Source: Paenibacillus pabuli NBRC 13638
GTDB lineage: Bacteria > Bacillota > Bacilli > Paenibacillales > Paenibacillaceae
Length of the DNA stretch: 64,000 bases
NCBI RefSeq assembly: GCF_001514495.1
Contig: NZ_BCNM01000013.1
Span: 62,001-126,000 of the forward strand
Reading direction: 5' to 3'
Shown here: piece after piece, positions 27,236 to 34,992 of the stretch
Numbering within the stretch: the stretch's first letter is position 1
How the letters are laid out: each line of letters starts with the position of its first letter
Translations under genes and position numbers: made by a program
The notes under the pieces: generated by a model
Database searches by the model: none
The model's input: the letters and a program-made list of their open reading frames with translations, nothing else
Told to the model about the DNA's origin: nothing

Positions 27236-27283
27236 AAGAACTTCCCCTTTCCTCAATCATGTGAACTTCAACGACTCATTAGG

Positions 27284-27322
27284 ATAACGCTTACAATCTA
27301 TCGCGTTTATGTAAGCGGTTAT
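27284..27322. promoter_or_regulatory. Inverted-repeat operator / cre-like region upstream of chvE
   Basis: ATAACGCTTACA (27284-27295) and TGTAAGCGGTTAT (27310-27322) are inverted arms differing by one inserted base. The left arm, read on the minus strand as TTGTAAGCGTTATCCT, is one mismatch from the cre consensus. The element is 49-87 bp upstream of the chvE start and may serve CcpA, the AraC-type regulator at 27551-28861, or both. Confidence 0.45.
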
Positions 27323-27480
27323 TTCTTTCTGAACCCATCGTAGCATGCCGAAACAAGAGAGGTCTTTGCTGCATTTGAACCTTTTTTATAAAATTTCAAC
27401 TTTTGTAACGAGCGGAACATGGGACTGAGAACGAGCAGACTTGCTGTGCAGAAGATATGATGTGGACAGCAGCTAACAAC

Positions 27481-27523
27481 AAAAAAAGGACCTGATCTGC
27501 TTGATACAGCAGAACAAATCCCT
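27481..27523 (-). terminator. Terminator after the AraT-like regulator
   Basis: On the minus strand GGATTTGTTCTGCT...AGCAGATCAGGTCC forms an interrupted stem (TCTGCT/AGCAGA core, GGA/TCC base) followed by TTTTTTTG. It separates the sensor operon from chvE-gguA-gguB. Confidence 0.6.
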
Positions 27524-27550
27524 AAATGAATTTCCCTTGTTAAAACAAGC

Positions 27551-28861
27551 CTATTCTCCCTTGGATGACGTCACAATCCTCGTACCACCGCTTTTGCGGT
27601 ACTGTGCAGGTGACATGCCCATCGTTTTTTTGAATGCGGTACTGAAATAATGCTGTGTATCGTAACCTACCTGCTCAGCAATTTGGTGCATAGGCAGTGC
27701 CGTAGAATCCAGCAGCTGTACTGCCTTCCGGATACGAGCAAGCGTAACAAGTGTCACGAAGGAATCATCCAACTCTTTTTTGAGCACCCGACTCAAATAT
27801 ACCGGAGATACTTGCAGACGGGATGCAAGCGTGTCCAGTGTCAGATTCCGATCCGCATATTCCGCTTGAATAAGCTGTCTTGCCCGGCGCACCAGCGGGG
27901 ACAGCCGAACTTCGCCATATACCAATTCACGACACTCGCGATACGTATTCGGCGCTTCCTCTACGGTACCCGTATGCATCTCTATATGGGCGTGGACAGC
28001 GATGTTCAGGCATGAAATAACAGTCTGCTCAATGGAAGACTCCAGATCTTCCGATGCCGCTTGCCATAAACAGATGCCAATCAGTCCATTAGGGTCCCGG
28101 AACAGCACATACGGCAGATCCCCCAGTAATTCGGCAACGATATTTTCCGTGGCAAAAAGGAATAATTGACGATCATTCTCCCGCATAATGGTCTGACGCG
28201 CTTCTGCCGCGGGCCAGCGTACGATTCCAATCTGTACAGGCGGATCCGAAGGCAGACGCAAAAATGCAAGCTGCTCGATCAGCCCTTTTCCCCCTGTTTG
28301 CCCTTCCAGCCAATCCAGGCAAAAACGTTGACGAAGCAGCGGAATATTGCGTTCAATCTGATCTGCAGCCTGTCTTACATATGCTGTTCGCTTATGCTCT
28401 TCATCCATACGCTGACGCAGACGTGCAAGTGCAGCATACAGCTGCTCCGATTGTACAGGCTTCAAGATGTAATCCTCCACCCCTAGCCTCACAGCCTCCT
28501 GTGCATAAGCAAATTCATCATGCCCGGACACGATCAGACAGCGGCAGTTGGGGCAATGATCCTGAAGCCCGCGTATCAAGTCAATCCCGTTCAGAAAGGG
28601 CATGTTCATATCGACCAATACAATATCCACGCACAGATCTACAGCCAGTTCCAGCGCTTCCTCCCCGTCCTCGGCTTCTCCCGCAACCTCCATGCCCAGT
28701 GCAGTCCAGTCGATCGAATCCCGGATGCCCTCCCGAATAATGGGCTCATCATCAGCAATCAGAACCCGGTAATATCTCTGCAAAGCTTCTGTTTCTGTTG
28801 CAGGGGATGCTGTCATCCCTTCCGCGGAAGTCCATGTGGTTGATGCTGTAAAATGTTTCAT
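27551..28861 (-). CDS. AraC-type response regulator of the sugar three-component system (AraT-like)
   Basis: 436 aa. After an unusual ~30-residue N-terminal extension comes a receiver domain (~31-150; pocket D37-D38, phosphoacceptor D84 in VLVDMNMP). A middle region and a C-terminal AraC double HTH follow (LTLDTLASRLQVSPVYLSRV, MHQIAEQVGYDTQHYFSTAF). The ATG overlaps the kinase stop as ATGA, which supports this start. It is the third gene after the binding protein and kinase. By position it should activate the chvE-gguA-gguB operon directly downstream. Confidence 0.92.
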   Translation of the reverse strand: MKHFTASTTWTSAEGMTASPATETEALQRYYRVLIADDEPIIREGIRDSIDWTALGMEVAGEAEDGEEALELAVDLCVDIVLVDMNMPFLNGIDLIRGLQDHCPNCRCLIVSGHDEFAYAQEAVRLGVEDYILKPVQSEQLYAALARLRQRMDEEHKRTAYVRQAADQIERNIPLLRQRFCLDWLEGQTGGKGLIEQLAFLRLPSDPPVQIGIVRWPAAEARQTIMRENDRQLFLFATENIVAELLGDLPYVLFRDPNGLIGICLWQAASEDLESSIEQTVISCLNIAVHAHIEMHTGTVEEAPNTYRECRELVYGEVRLSPLVRRARQLIQAEYADRNLTLDTLASRLQVSPVYLSRVLKKELDDSFVTLVTLARIRKAVQLLDSTALPMHQIAEQVGYDTQHYFSTAFKKTMGMSPAQYRKSGGTRIVTSSKGE

Positions 28862-30810
28862 TCGCTCCCCTCCCTCTCTTTACTCTCCAATAACTGCACC
28901 GCCGGAAGTTCATGCAGTAACGGGTGAACGATCGTCACGCATGTACCCTTTCCTTCCTTGCTATCCAGTACAATACCGTATTCTTCGCCAAACGTCAGGC
29001 GAAGACGGGCCTGTACATTCAACATTCCGTAGCTTTTCCCCGCTTTTCCGGGCAGTGATGCTGTTTCCACACTTTCCATAGGGGATGCCAGGAGCTGCTT
29101 CATCTCTGCCAGCCGCTCCCCGGACATGCCTGCTCCATCGTCCTGAATCAACAGCAGCAGTTTGCCCTGTTCTGTTTTGGCCTCCACCCGAATCTTGCCA
29201 GGCCCCCTTCTGCCCTTGATTCCGTGATAGATCGCGTTTTCTACCAGGGGCTGGAGCAGCAGTTTGAGCACAAACAACTCCCGTATATCATCGGGAACAA
29301 TTAATTCATACTGCAAGCGATTACGGTACCGTGTCTGCTGGATTTGCAAATAACTGGTAATATGTTCAAGCTCGGCGTGCAGCGCAAGGAAATCATTCCC
29401 CTTGCTGAGACCAATGCGAAACAGTCGGGATAAGGCACCAACCATCTCGGATACATCATTCGCGCCTTCTTTGCGAGCCATCCAATGGATCGTATCCAGC
29501 GTATTGTATAAAAAATGAGGTTTAATATGCTCCTGCAAACTGCGCATCTCTGCCTCCCGCTTCTGCCGTTCCTTTAGTTCATTAAGGGATATGAGCTGCC
29601 GGATCTGTGCCAGCATGCGGTTAAAACTTCTGCCCAACATACCGATCTCATCCGCGCGGTCGCTCCAGCGGCCTGACATGAGATTTCCCGTCTCCGCCCT
29701 GCGCATGTAAGACATCAGCCGGAAAATTGGCTGCGCAATGGAGCGCGAAAACCACAGGGAGGTGCTCAGACCGAACAAACAGACCACGAATACAAAGCTC
29801 ACTACATAAAACTGAATCTGGCGTACCTCTGTTATGGATTCCCTCGCGGGAAACACCCCTACCGTTCTCCACCCCGTGAACGTGGAGGATTGATACAGGA
29901 ATAACAGCTCCTTCCCATCCGCTTCGGCGTTAAATGTCCCGCTGTCACCGGACTTGAACCAGTCTGCAGGAATCTGTTCCACCAGCGGATGCTCCGGCAT
30001 ATAGACGCTTCGTCCTTCTGCATCCGTCACCATCACATAGCCCGATTTTCCCAAGGTTACATTTCTGGCTGCCTGAGAGACAGATCGCAGCTTGAGGTCA
30101 ATCATAATGACACCCAGTACACGACCTGACGCTTCATCGGTTATGGAACGCGCAACCGATACGATCTCATTATCCTTATACCGTACATGTGTCGTAATAT
30201 TGCGTTCCCTTGGCTGACCCAGCACCGTAAAAATACCAGGATTCGCCGAAGCCCTCTTGTACCAGTCCTCCTGGGTCAGGCTTTGCTTCGCGCGGGGGTA
30301 CATCTCATTGCTGATATAGTCACCGCTCCCATTAGCAAGAACAATTCCGGCAATCTCAGGATACAACGTCGTGAAGCCCTGCAGGGTTTGTTTGATTCCA
30401 TACAGCTGATCTTGCTCCTTCACATTTGGTTCCTTAACCGATGTAGTAGACCCCGTATCGTTATCCGACGCCGTTTTTCCTTTCATAAAAGCGACGATGT
30501 CGGGATCAAACGCAATCAGGTACGTCATGTTTTGCAGGTTCTCCATCTTGCTGTCAAGCGCTTCATTTACTTTCCCAATGAGCTGCATCGTATGCCCTTC
30601 GACCTGTCGCTCCACAATCCGTTCCACGGTCCAGTTCACCAGCAACCCCAGTCCTACAGAAGGCACAATTGCAAATAACAAAAAGAGCAGCATCAGCTGA
30701 TAACGGAGCGGCATATTGCGTAAGCGCAAGCGGTGCAGGTTCTTCCTCATCCTGCTGCTGATCGCTTCCCTGCTCCGGGTGCTCCCCTGCCGATTGTGTT
30801 TATTTGGCAT
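28858..30810 (-). CDS. Sensor histidine kinase of the sugar three-component system (AraS-like)
   Basis: About 650 aa YesM-type kinase. TM1 is LMLLFLLFAIVPSVGLGLLV. A dCache-like extracytoplasmic sensor (~65-310) contains VMVTDAEGRSVYMPEHPL. TM2 is FYVVSFVFVVCLFGLSTSLW, followed by HAMP (SIAQPIFRLMSYMRRAETGN). The kinase core has phosphoacceptor IKPHFLYNTLD, N-box LLQPLVENAIYHG and DDGAGMS. ATG 30810 overlaps the end of the sugar-binding-protein gene by 11 bp, and the 3' end overlaps the regulator by 4 bp, so the three genes are tightly coupled. Confidence 0.92.
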   Translation of the reverse strand: MPNKHNRQGSTRSREAISSRMRKNLHRLRLRNMPLRYQLMLLFLLFAIVPSVGLGLLVNWTVERIVERQVEGHTMQLIGKVNEALDSKMENLQNMTYLIAFDPDIVAFMKGKTASDNDTGSTTSVKEPNVKEQDQLYGIKQTLQGFTTLYPEIAGIVLANGSGDYISNEMYPRAKQSLTQEDWYKRASANPGIFTVLGQPRERNITTHVRYKDNEIVSVARSITDEASGRVLGVIMIDLKLRSVSQAARNVTLGKSGYVMVTDAEGRSVYMPEHPLVEQIPADWFKSGDSGTFNAEADGKELLFLYQSSTFTGWRTVGVFPARESITEVRQIQFYVVSFVFVVCLFGLSTSLWFSRSIAQPIFRLMSYMRRAETGNLMSGRWSDRADEIGMLGRSFNRMLAQIRQLISLNELKERQKREAEMRSLQEHIKPHFLYNTLDTIHWMARKEGANDVSEMVGALSRLFRIGLSKGNDFLALHAELEHITSYLQIQQTRYRNRLQYELIVPDDIRELFVLKLLLQPLVENAIYHGIKGRRGPGKIRVEAKTEQGKLLLLIQDDGAGMSGERLAEMKQLLASPMESVETASLPGKAGKSYGMLNVQARLRLTFGEEYGIVLDSKEGKGTCVTIVHPLLHELPAVQLLESKEREGSE

Positions 30811-31807
30811 AATAATCATCCACATTCGCGCTTGTCACCACGGAGATTCCGGTATCCACCGTTACCGGCAGCGGTGCATTCTCACCGGAAGTCGATGGTG
30901 CAGGTACGGTTAGCTGATGATGCAGATGGAATAAATATTGAAGCGACCAGTACCCCATATTCCAGGTACCCTGCGCAATTGTAGCCGAAATCGTGCCGCT
31001 CTTAATCATATCCAGCGTGGCCTTGTTTGTATCAAAAGATATAATGTGGAGCGAACGTCCATCCTTGGCATTCTGGACAGCTTCACCCGCACCTGCCCCT
31101 CCGGTTGCCTCAGTCACAAAAATACCCGCCAGCTTCGGGTGTGCCTTCATCAGTCTAAGCGTCTCGTCTCTGGATACCAGCGCATCCCCGTGTCCATCCG
31201 CCACTTCCACCACCTTCATGGATGGATAACGCTGCTCAATCGTATCGCGGAAGCCCTTGGTTCGCTCCTCATGATTCTGCTGCCCAGGCAGCGTCAGCAC
31301 GGCGACTTCCCCTTCACGGGCCATCAGCTCGGCCATTTTGTCAGCTGCCGTCACACCTGCCTTGTAATTGTCCGTCCCGAGAAAAGAATATGCCCGGCTT
31401 GCGGGTGCATCCGCATCAAACAATACGACAGGAATGTCCGCATCGATGGCCTTGTTGATTGCGGGAATCAGCGATTGCGGATCGATCGCAGATATGGCAA
31501 TTCCCGCTGGTTTACGTGCAATGGCCTGTTCGATCACCGTTGTCTGTTCCTTCGGATCGTACCGGGTAGCTCCACGGTACTCCACGGTTACGCCAAGCGC
31601 ATCCCCTGCATCCTCGAAGCCTTTCAAAGGGCTCTTCCAATATTCCAGCCCGGACTGGAATGTGATCATCATGTACGTTTCGCCAATATCCCCGCGCAGT
31701 CCCCTGTCTTCCCAGGAGCCATTCACCTGGCTGGAGTATTCGAACCGGAGCACATACAACGCAAATGCCGAGATTAGCAAAATATAAACCAGCAGCATTT
31801 TTTTCAT
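30800..31807 (-). CDS. Membrane-anchored periplasmic-type sugar-binding sensor (AraP-like)
   Basis: About 335 aa ribose-binding-protein fold (Peripla_BP_4). One N-terminal hydrophobic segment (LLVYILLISAFALYVLRF) lacks a lipobox or clear cleavage site, so it is probably retained as an anchor. Core motifs are FEDAGDALGVTVEYRGAT, AISAIDPQSLIPAINKAID, LGTDNYKAGVTAADKMAELM and IAQGTWNMGYWSLQYLF. Because it heads an operon with a kinase and regulator rather than with transporter subunits, it should act as the sensing subunit, as AraP does in the Geobacillus AraPST system. Start ATG 31807, 8-9 nt after AGGAA. Sugar specificity is not readable. Confidence 0.9.
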   Translation of the reverse strand: MKKMLLVYILLISAFALYVLRFEYSSQVNGSWEDRGLRGDIGETYMMITFQSGLEYWKSPLKGFEDAGDALGVTVEYRGATRYDPKEQTTVIEQAIARKPAGIAISAIDPQSLIPAINKAIDADIPVVLFDADAPASRAYSFLGTDNYKAGVTAADKMAELMAREGEVAVLTLPGQQNHEERTKGFRDTIEQRYPSMKVVEVADGHGDALVSRDETLRLMKAHPKLAGIFVTEATGGAGAGEAVQNAKDGRSLHIISFDTNKATLDMIKSGTISATIAQGTWNMGYWSLQYLFHLHHQLTVPAPSTSGENAPLPVTVDTGISVVTSANVDDYYAK

Positions 31808-31851
31808 TCCGTTCACTTCCTCATATGATCTGTCAGCTCAATCTGCTTAAA

Positions 31852-31867
31852 TTGTAAACGCAATCAT
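31852..31867 (+). promoter_or_regulatory. cre site (CcpA) upstream of the sugar-sensor operon
   Basis: TTGTAAACGCAATCAT matches the cre consensus WTGNAANCGNWNNCAW at every position. It lies 45-60 bp upstream of the binding-protein start and overlaps a minus-strand TATGAT (-10-like), where CcpA binding would block transcription. This suggests glucose repression of the whole sensing cascade. Confidence 0.7.
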
Positions 31868-31999
31868 ATAAAAAGGAAACCGTCTTCATCTCCCGATTAT
31901 TCTTTGTTACCCTGTCCTTGGTCATTTTGCTGCAATAATGTACTATAAGCCTATGCCTCCCCGGAGTATGATCAGGTAACTACAACTCGGGGAGGCACT

Positions 32000-32581
32000 A
32001 TGAATCTTACATCCTTTTTTATCTATTGTATTGTCGTTACCTTTACACCTGGCCCCAGCAATATTGTGATTCTCACTTCCGTCGGGCAGGTTGGTCCCCG
32101 GAAAACGATGGAATATGTGTGGGGGGCCACAGTTGCATTTGGCTTGTTACTTGCCGCTTCTGCTCTTCTTAATCACGCTCTAGCTGAGGTATTGCCTGGC
32201 ATTCTCCATGTGATGCAGATTGTGGGTAGTGTCTATATGTTATATCTGGCTTATCAAGTCTATAAAATGGGTTCCACCGAGACAGCATCTAAACACGTTA
32301 CGGGCTTTTTGAACGGTCTAATCATGCAGTTTGTAAACCCAAAAGTAGTTCTGTTCACGTTCACTGTTATTCCAAGCTATGTGCTGCCTTACTACGATAG
32401 CACCATGTCCACATTTCTGTTCGTGGTGATCATTACCATCATTGGATTTCTGGCCTATTCCAGTTGGGTCGTTTTTGGCTCCGTCTTCAGAACATTACTT
32501 AATCGTCATCAAAAAGCACTTAGTATCCTTATGGCACTTTTTTTGTTATACTCAGCCATTATGGTGTCGGGAATCATCTAA
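32000..32581 (+). CDS. LysE/RhtB family amino-acid exporter
   Basis: 193 aa with six predicted transmembrane helices. The family signature is near the N-terminus (FTPGPSNIVILTSVGQVGPR), followed by GSVYMLYLAYQVYKMGS and FVNPKVVLFTFTVIPSYVL. It exports an amino acid or derivative; the substrate is unknown. GGGGAGGCACT precedes the ATG. An AraC regulator starts 19 bp after the stop and probably shares the transcript. Confidence 0.92.
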   Translation: MNLTSFFIYCIVVTFTPGPSNIVILTSVGQVGPRKTMEYVWGATVAFGLLLAASALLNHALAEVLPGILHVMQIVGSVYMLYLAYQVYKMGSTETASKHVTGFLNGLIMQFVNPKVVLFTFTVIPSYVLPYYDSTMSTFLFVVIITIIGFLAYSSWVVFGSVFRTLLNRHQKALSILMALFLLYSAIMVSGII

Positions 32582-32600
32582 CGCTTGGGAGGTGTACAGC

Positions 32601-33377
32601 GTGGAATTGTTCAATTATAAAAAAACACAAGATGTCCTGGCGCTATCTGCTAGCTTTACGGATTTTGCGTATAAAAAGCATTGCCATGAAGAATATGCAG
32701 TTGGAGTAACCCTGCGCGGCATTCAGCAATACCATCTGGATGGACACTATCAGGCCTCCCATAGAAATGGTGTGATGCTGTTCAACCGCGAACAGTCCCA
32801 TGATGGAAGTTCCTATGACAAAGCGGGCATAGATTATGTGATGCTGTATCTGAAACCGGAGCTGGTCGAAGAGATTATGGGAAAGAAGGAATTGCGCTTC
32901 TCCACCCCGATCGTCTATGATCCCCAGCTCGCACGAAGCATTCTGCTGCTGAACGATGCTGTTCAGAGCGGTCAAGATGAAGCGAAATGCAGTGAACTGC
33001 TCTTCGACTTGATACAATTGCTCTCTCAATCGGAAATGGACACCAAGCTTTGGCGACCTCAGGACAGTCTGGTCCGAAAAGCCAAAGAAATGATGTTTTG
33101 CAGCATCGAAGATGTGCTGAAATTGGACGACCTGAGTGCGGAATTCAACATGTCCAAATTTCAATTTATCCGTGAGTTTAAATCACATGCCGGCATATCC
33201 CCTTACCAGTTTTTCCTCAATTGCAAGGTGGAGCGTGCCAGACAGTCCATTGAAACGTATAAAGACATATACTCTGCTGTAGCCGAATGTGGTTTTGTCG
33301 ACCTGACTCATCTGAACAGACACTTTAAACGGGTATTCGGTATCACAGCTTATGAATACATGCTGCAACTAAACTGA
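32601..33377 (+). CDS. AraC family transcriptional regulator
   Basis: 258 aa. The N-terminal cupin ligand-binding half has KKHCHEEYAVGVTLRG and SHDGSSYDKAGIDYVMLYL. The C-terminal double HTH is at ~160-255 (LKLDDLSAEFNMSKFQFIRE, YSAVAECGFVDLTHLNRHF). The start is GTG 32601 behind GGGAGGTG; an upstream in-frame ATG at 32442 lies inside the lysE coding region and is rejected. Its position right after the LysE exporter suggests it controls that gene in response to the exported compound. Confidence 0.9.
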   Translation: MELFNYKKTQDVLALSASFTDFAYKKHCHEEYAVGVTLRGIQQYHLDGHYQASHRNGVMLFNREQSHDGSSYDKAGIDYVMLYLKPELVEEIMGKKELRFSTPIVYDPQLARSILLLNDAVQSGQDEAKCSELLFDLIQLLSQSEMDTKLWRPQDSLVRKAKEMMFCSIEDVLKLDDLSAEFNMSKFQFIREFKSHAGISPYQFFLNCKVERARQSIETYKDIYSAVAECGFVDLTHLNRHFKRVFGITAYEYMLQLN

Positions 33378-33415
33378 TTGAATCGGTACGATTGGGCTGA
33401 GCCTATGCAAATAAT

Positions 33416-33455
33416 CCCCGCATGGAACGAGAGTATAACTCTACGTCATGCGGGG
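33416..33455 (+). terminator. Terminator after the lysE-araC pair
   Basis: CCCCGCATG (33416-33424) / CATGCGGGG (33447-33455) with an inner AGAGT/ACTCT helix, followed by ATTTGATTTT on the plus strand. It sits between two convergent genes. Confidence 0.7.
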
Positions 33456-33481
33456 ATTTGATTTTCTTCAATCATGTACGT

Positions 33482-34048
33482 TCATGTACGTCTCTTTCTT
33501 CTCCAGATCCAGCCACTTACCAAAACAAGCATTAAAATAAGTCCACCATAGATCATGAGATAAAATGACCAACTTCGTCCTTGATCGGTTTCCCCAAAAT
33601 CATCCTGGGTCACTACTTTTCCTGCACCCAGCAGCTTCAACGCGTCTCCAGCTTGATCAACGGAAACATTGCCACTGCAAAGATTCGTATGCAGCTTATC
33701 GTCCATTTTATCCTGATAAGCAAAGATCAGATAGGATTGGTTCTTCTCCAATTGAATCCCACAAGATTCCGACCCCGCATCATTTCCCAGGACAGTCATT
33801 CGTTTAGAAGAAACGCCCTTCCATGCGGTATCCACTTCAAAGGTATACGCTCTCAATCGCTCAGTGCTAAATAGCTGCACCCCACCCCTTTTTACTACTT
33901 TACCTGTAAAAACCGATGTGGACGTCTTCAGTTTTTCTTGAGCGTTCGATTCTACACAGCTGCAAGCATAAGCTTTCTCCCCAGGAAATACCGTGTAACC
34001 CATTCCAACCAACAATAAAATCAATGCAAACCATACTAAGCGCTTCAT
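33482..34048 (-). CDS. Secreted/membrane NTR (TIMP-like) domain protein
   Basis: 188 aa. A signal peptide ends at AYA just before CSC, so mature Cys (C29, C31) would be N-terminal as in tissue-inhibitor-of-metalloproteinase and netrin NTR domains. The core reads VFTGKVVKRGG, YTFEVDTAWKGVSSKRMTVL, SCGIQLEKNQSYLIFAY and NLCSGNVS. A C-terminal membrane anchor (SFYLMIYGGLILMLVLVSGWIW) ends in RRKRRT. Start ATG 34048 behind GGAGGTGAAAGG. Bacterial members have no firm function; the domain should sit on the outer face of the membrane. Confidence 0.8.
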   Translation of the reverse strand: MKRLVWFALILLLVGMGYTVFPGEKAYACSCVESNAQEKLKTSTSVFTGKVVKRGGVQLFSTERLRAYTFEVDTAWKGVSSKRMTVLGNDAGSESCGIQLEKNQSYLIFAYQDKMDDKLHTNLCSGNVSVDQAGDALKLLGAGKVVTQDDFGETDQGRSWSFYLMIYGGLILMLVLVSGWIWRRKRRT

Positions 34049-34196
34049 CCTTTCACCTCCGGCTCGGATTGCAACCCCCACCTTGTAACTGTTCATATTT
34101 TGTTTGAAGCTATATTTATTGTAAAATTATAGCATAATACAAATATCGTATGGACCATCATCAGAAATCAGACACCATGGAGGATGCCAACACTTG

Positions 34197-34862
34197 ATGC
34201 AAAATTGGAAAAAGAATATCTCCATTCCGCTGCTCACCGCAGCGTTATGTCTTATTGCTTTTGTAAGCATCGTCCTGTCGATCAGTGACAATCAGATCCA
34301 TACTTTTGACGATACCCTGATTGGCTGGATTCAAGGCATGGAGTCACCCGGAATGACGCGTTTCATGCAATTCTTCACCTGGATTGGCAGCGAGGTGCCT
34401 GTTATTGTTATCACGATCCTTGCCATGCTGGTGCTGTATATCTATCTGAGACACAAACGTGAACTGCTCTTTCTGGTTTGCGTCATTGCGGGCTCGACCT
34501 TGCTGAATGCAGCGCTCAAGCTGATATTCAAACGTGCCAGACCTACGATTAACCGGATTATTGAAGTGAGCGGTTACAGCTTCCCAAGCGGACATTCCAT
34601 GGCAGCGTTCAGCTTATATGGCGGACTTGCCTTCCTCATCTGGAAGCATGTACCCACAGCAGCTGAACGTGTACTGATGATTATCGTGAGTGCGGTATTC
34701 ATACTGACGATTGGCATGAGCCGCATTTACCTAGGCGTGCATTATCCCAGTGATGTGGTTGGCGGATACTTTCTGAGCGGATGCTGGCTTTCTGCATGCA
34801 TATGGTTCTATCAGCGACATCTGGAGCGGATCTCCCTATTACAGCCCAAGCCTCTGGCTTAG
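34197..34862 (+). CDS. PAP2 superfamily membrane phosphatase
   Basis: About 221 aa with six transmembrane segments. All three lipid-phosphate-phosphatase motifs are present: KLIFKRARP, SFPSGHSMAAF and SRIYLGVHYPSDV. It probably dephosphorylates undecaprenyl-pyrophosphate or phosphatidylglycerol-phosphate on the outer face, as BcrC/PgpB-type enzymes do. GGAGGA lies 12 nt before ATG 34197 and 9 nt before TTG 34194, so either start is possible. Stand-alone gene with its own terminator. Confidence 0.93.
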   Translation: MQNWKKNISIPLLTAALCLIAFVSIVLSISDNQIHTFDDTLIGWIQGMESPGMTRFMQFFTWIGSEVPVIVITILAMLVLYIYLRHKRELLFLVCVIAGSTLLNAALKLIFKRARPTINRIIEVSGYSFPSGHSMAAFSLYGGLAFLIWKHVPTAAERVLMIIVSAVFILTIGMSRIYLGVHYPSDVVGGYFLSGCWLSACIWFYQRHLERISLLQPKPLA

Positions 34863-34866
34863 GCTT
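34848..34866 (+). terminator. Terminator of the PAP2 gene
   Basis: AAGCCT (34848-34853) / AGGCTT (34861-34866) followed by T7. The stem includes the last codons and stop of the gene. Confidence 0.65.
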
Positions 34867-34887
34867 TTTTTTATTTACATGCAAAAA

Positions 34888-34919
34888 CCCGCCTATTCCC
34901 ATCAAAGGGAACACACGGG
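34888..34919 (-). terminator. Terminator downstream of the GH1 gene
   Basis: On the minus strand CCCGTGTGTTCCC and GGGAATAGGCGGG form a stem around TTTGAT, followed by TTTTTGC. It is 74 bp past the GH1 stop. Confidence 0.7.
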
Positions 34920-34992
34920 CATTGAATCTTGCATGGTACATGTATGACATAAAGAGTTTTACATCAATATAAACTCCTTTTACAGTGGCAAC

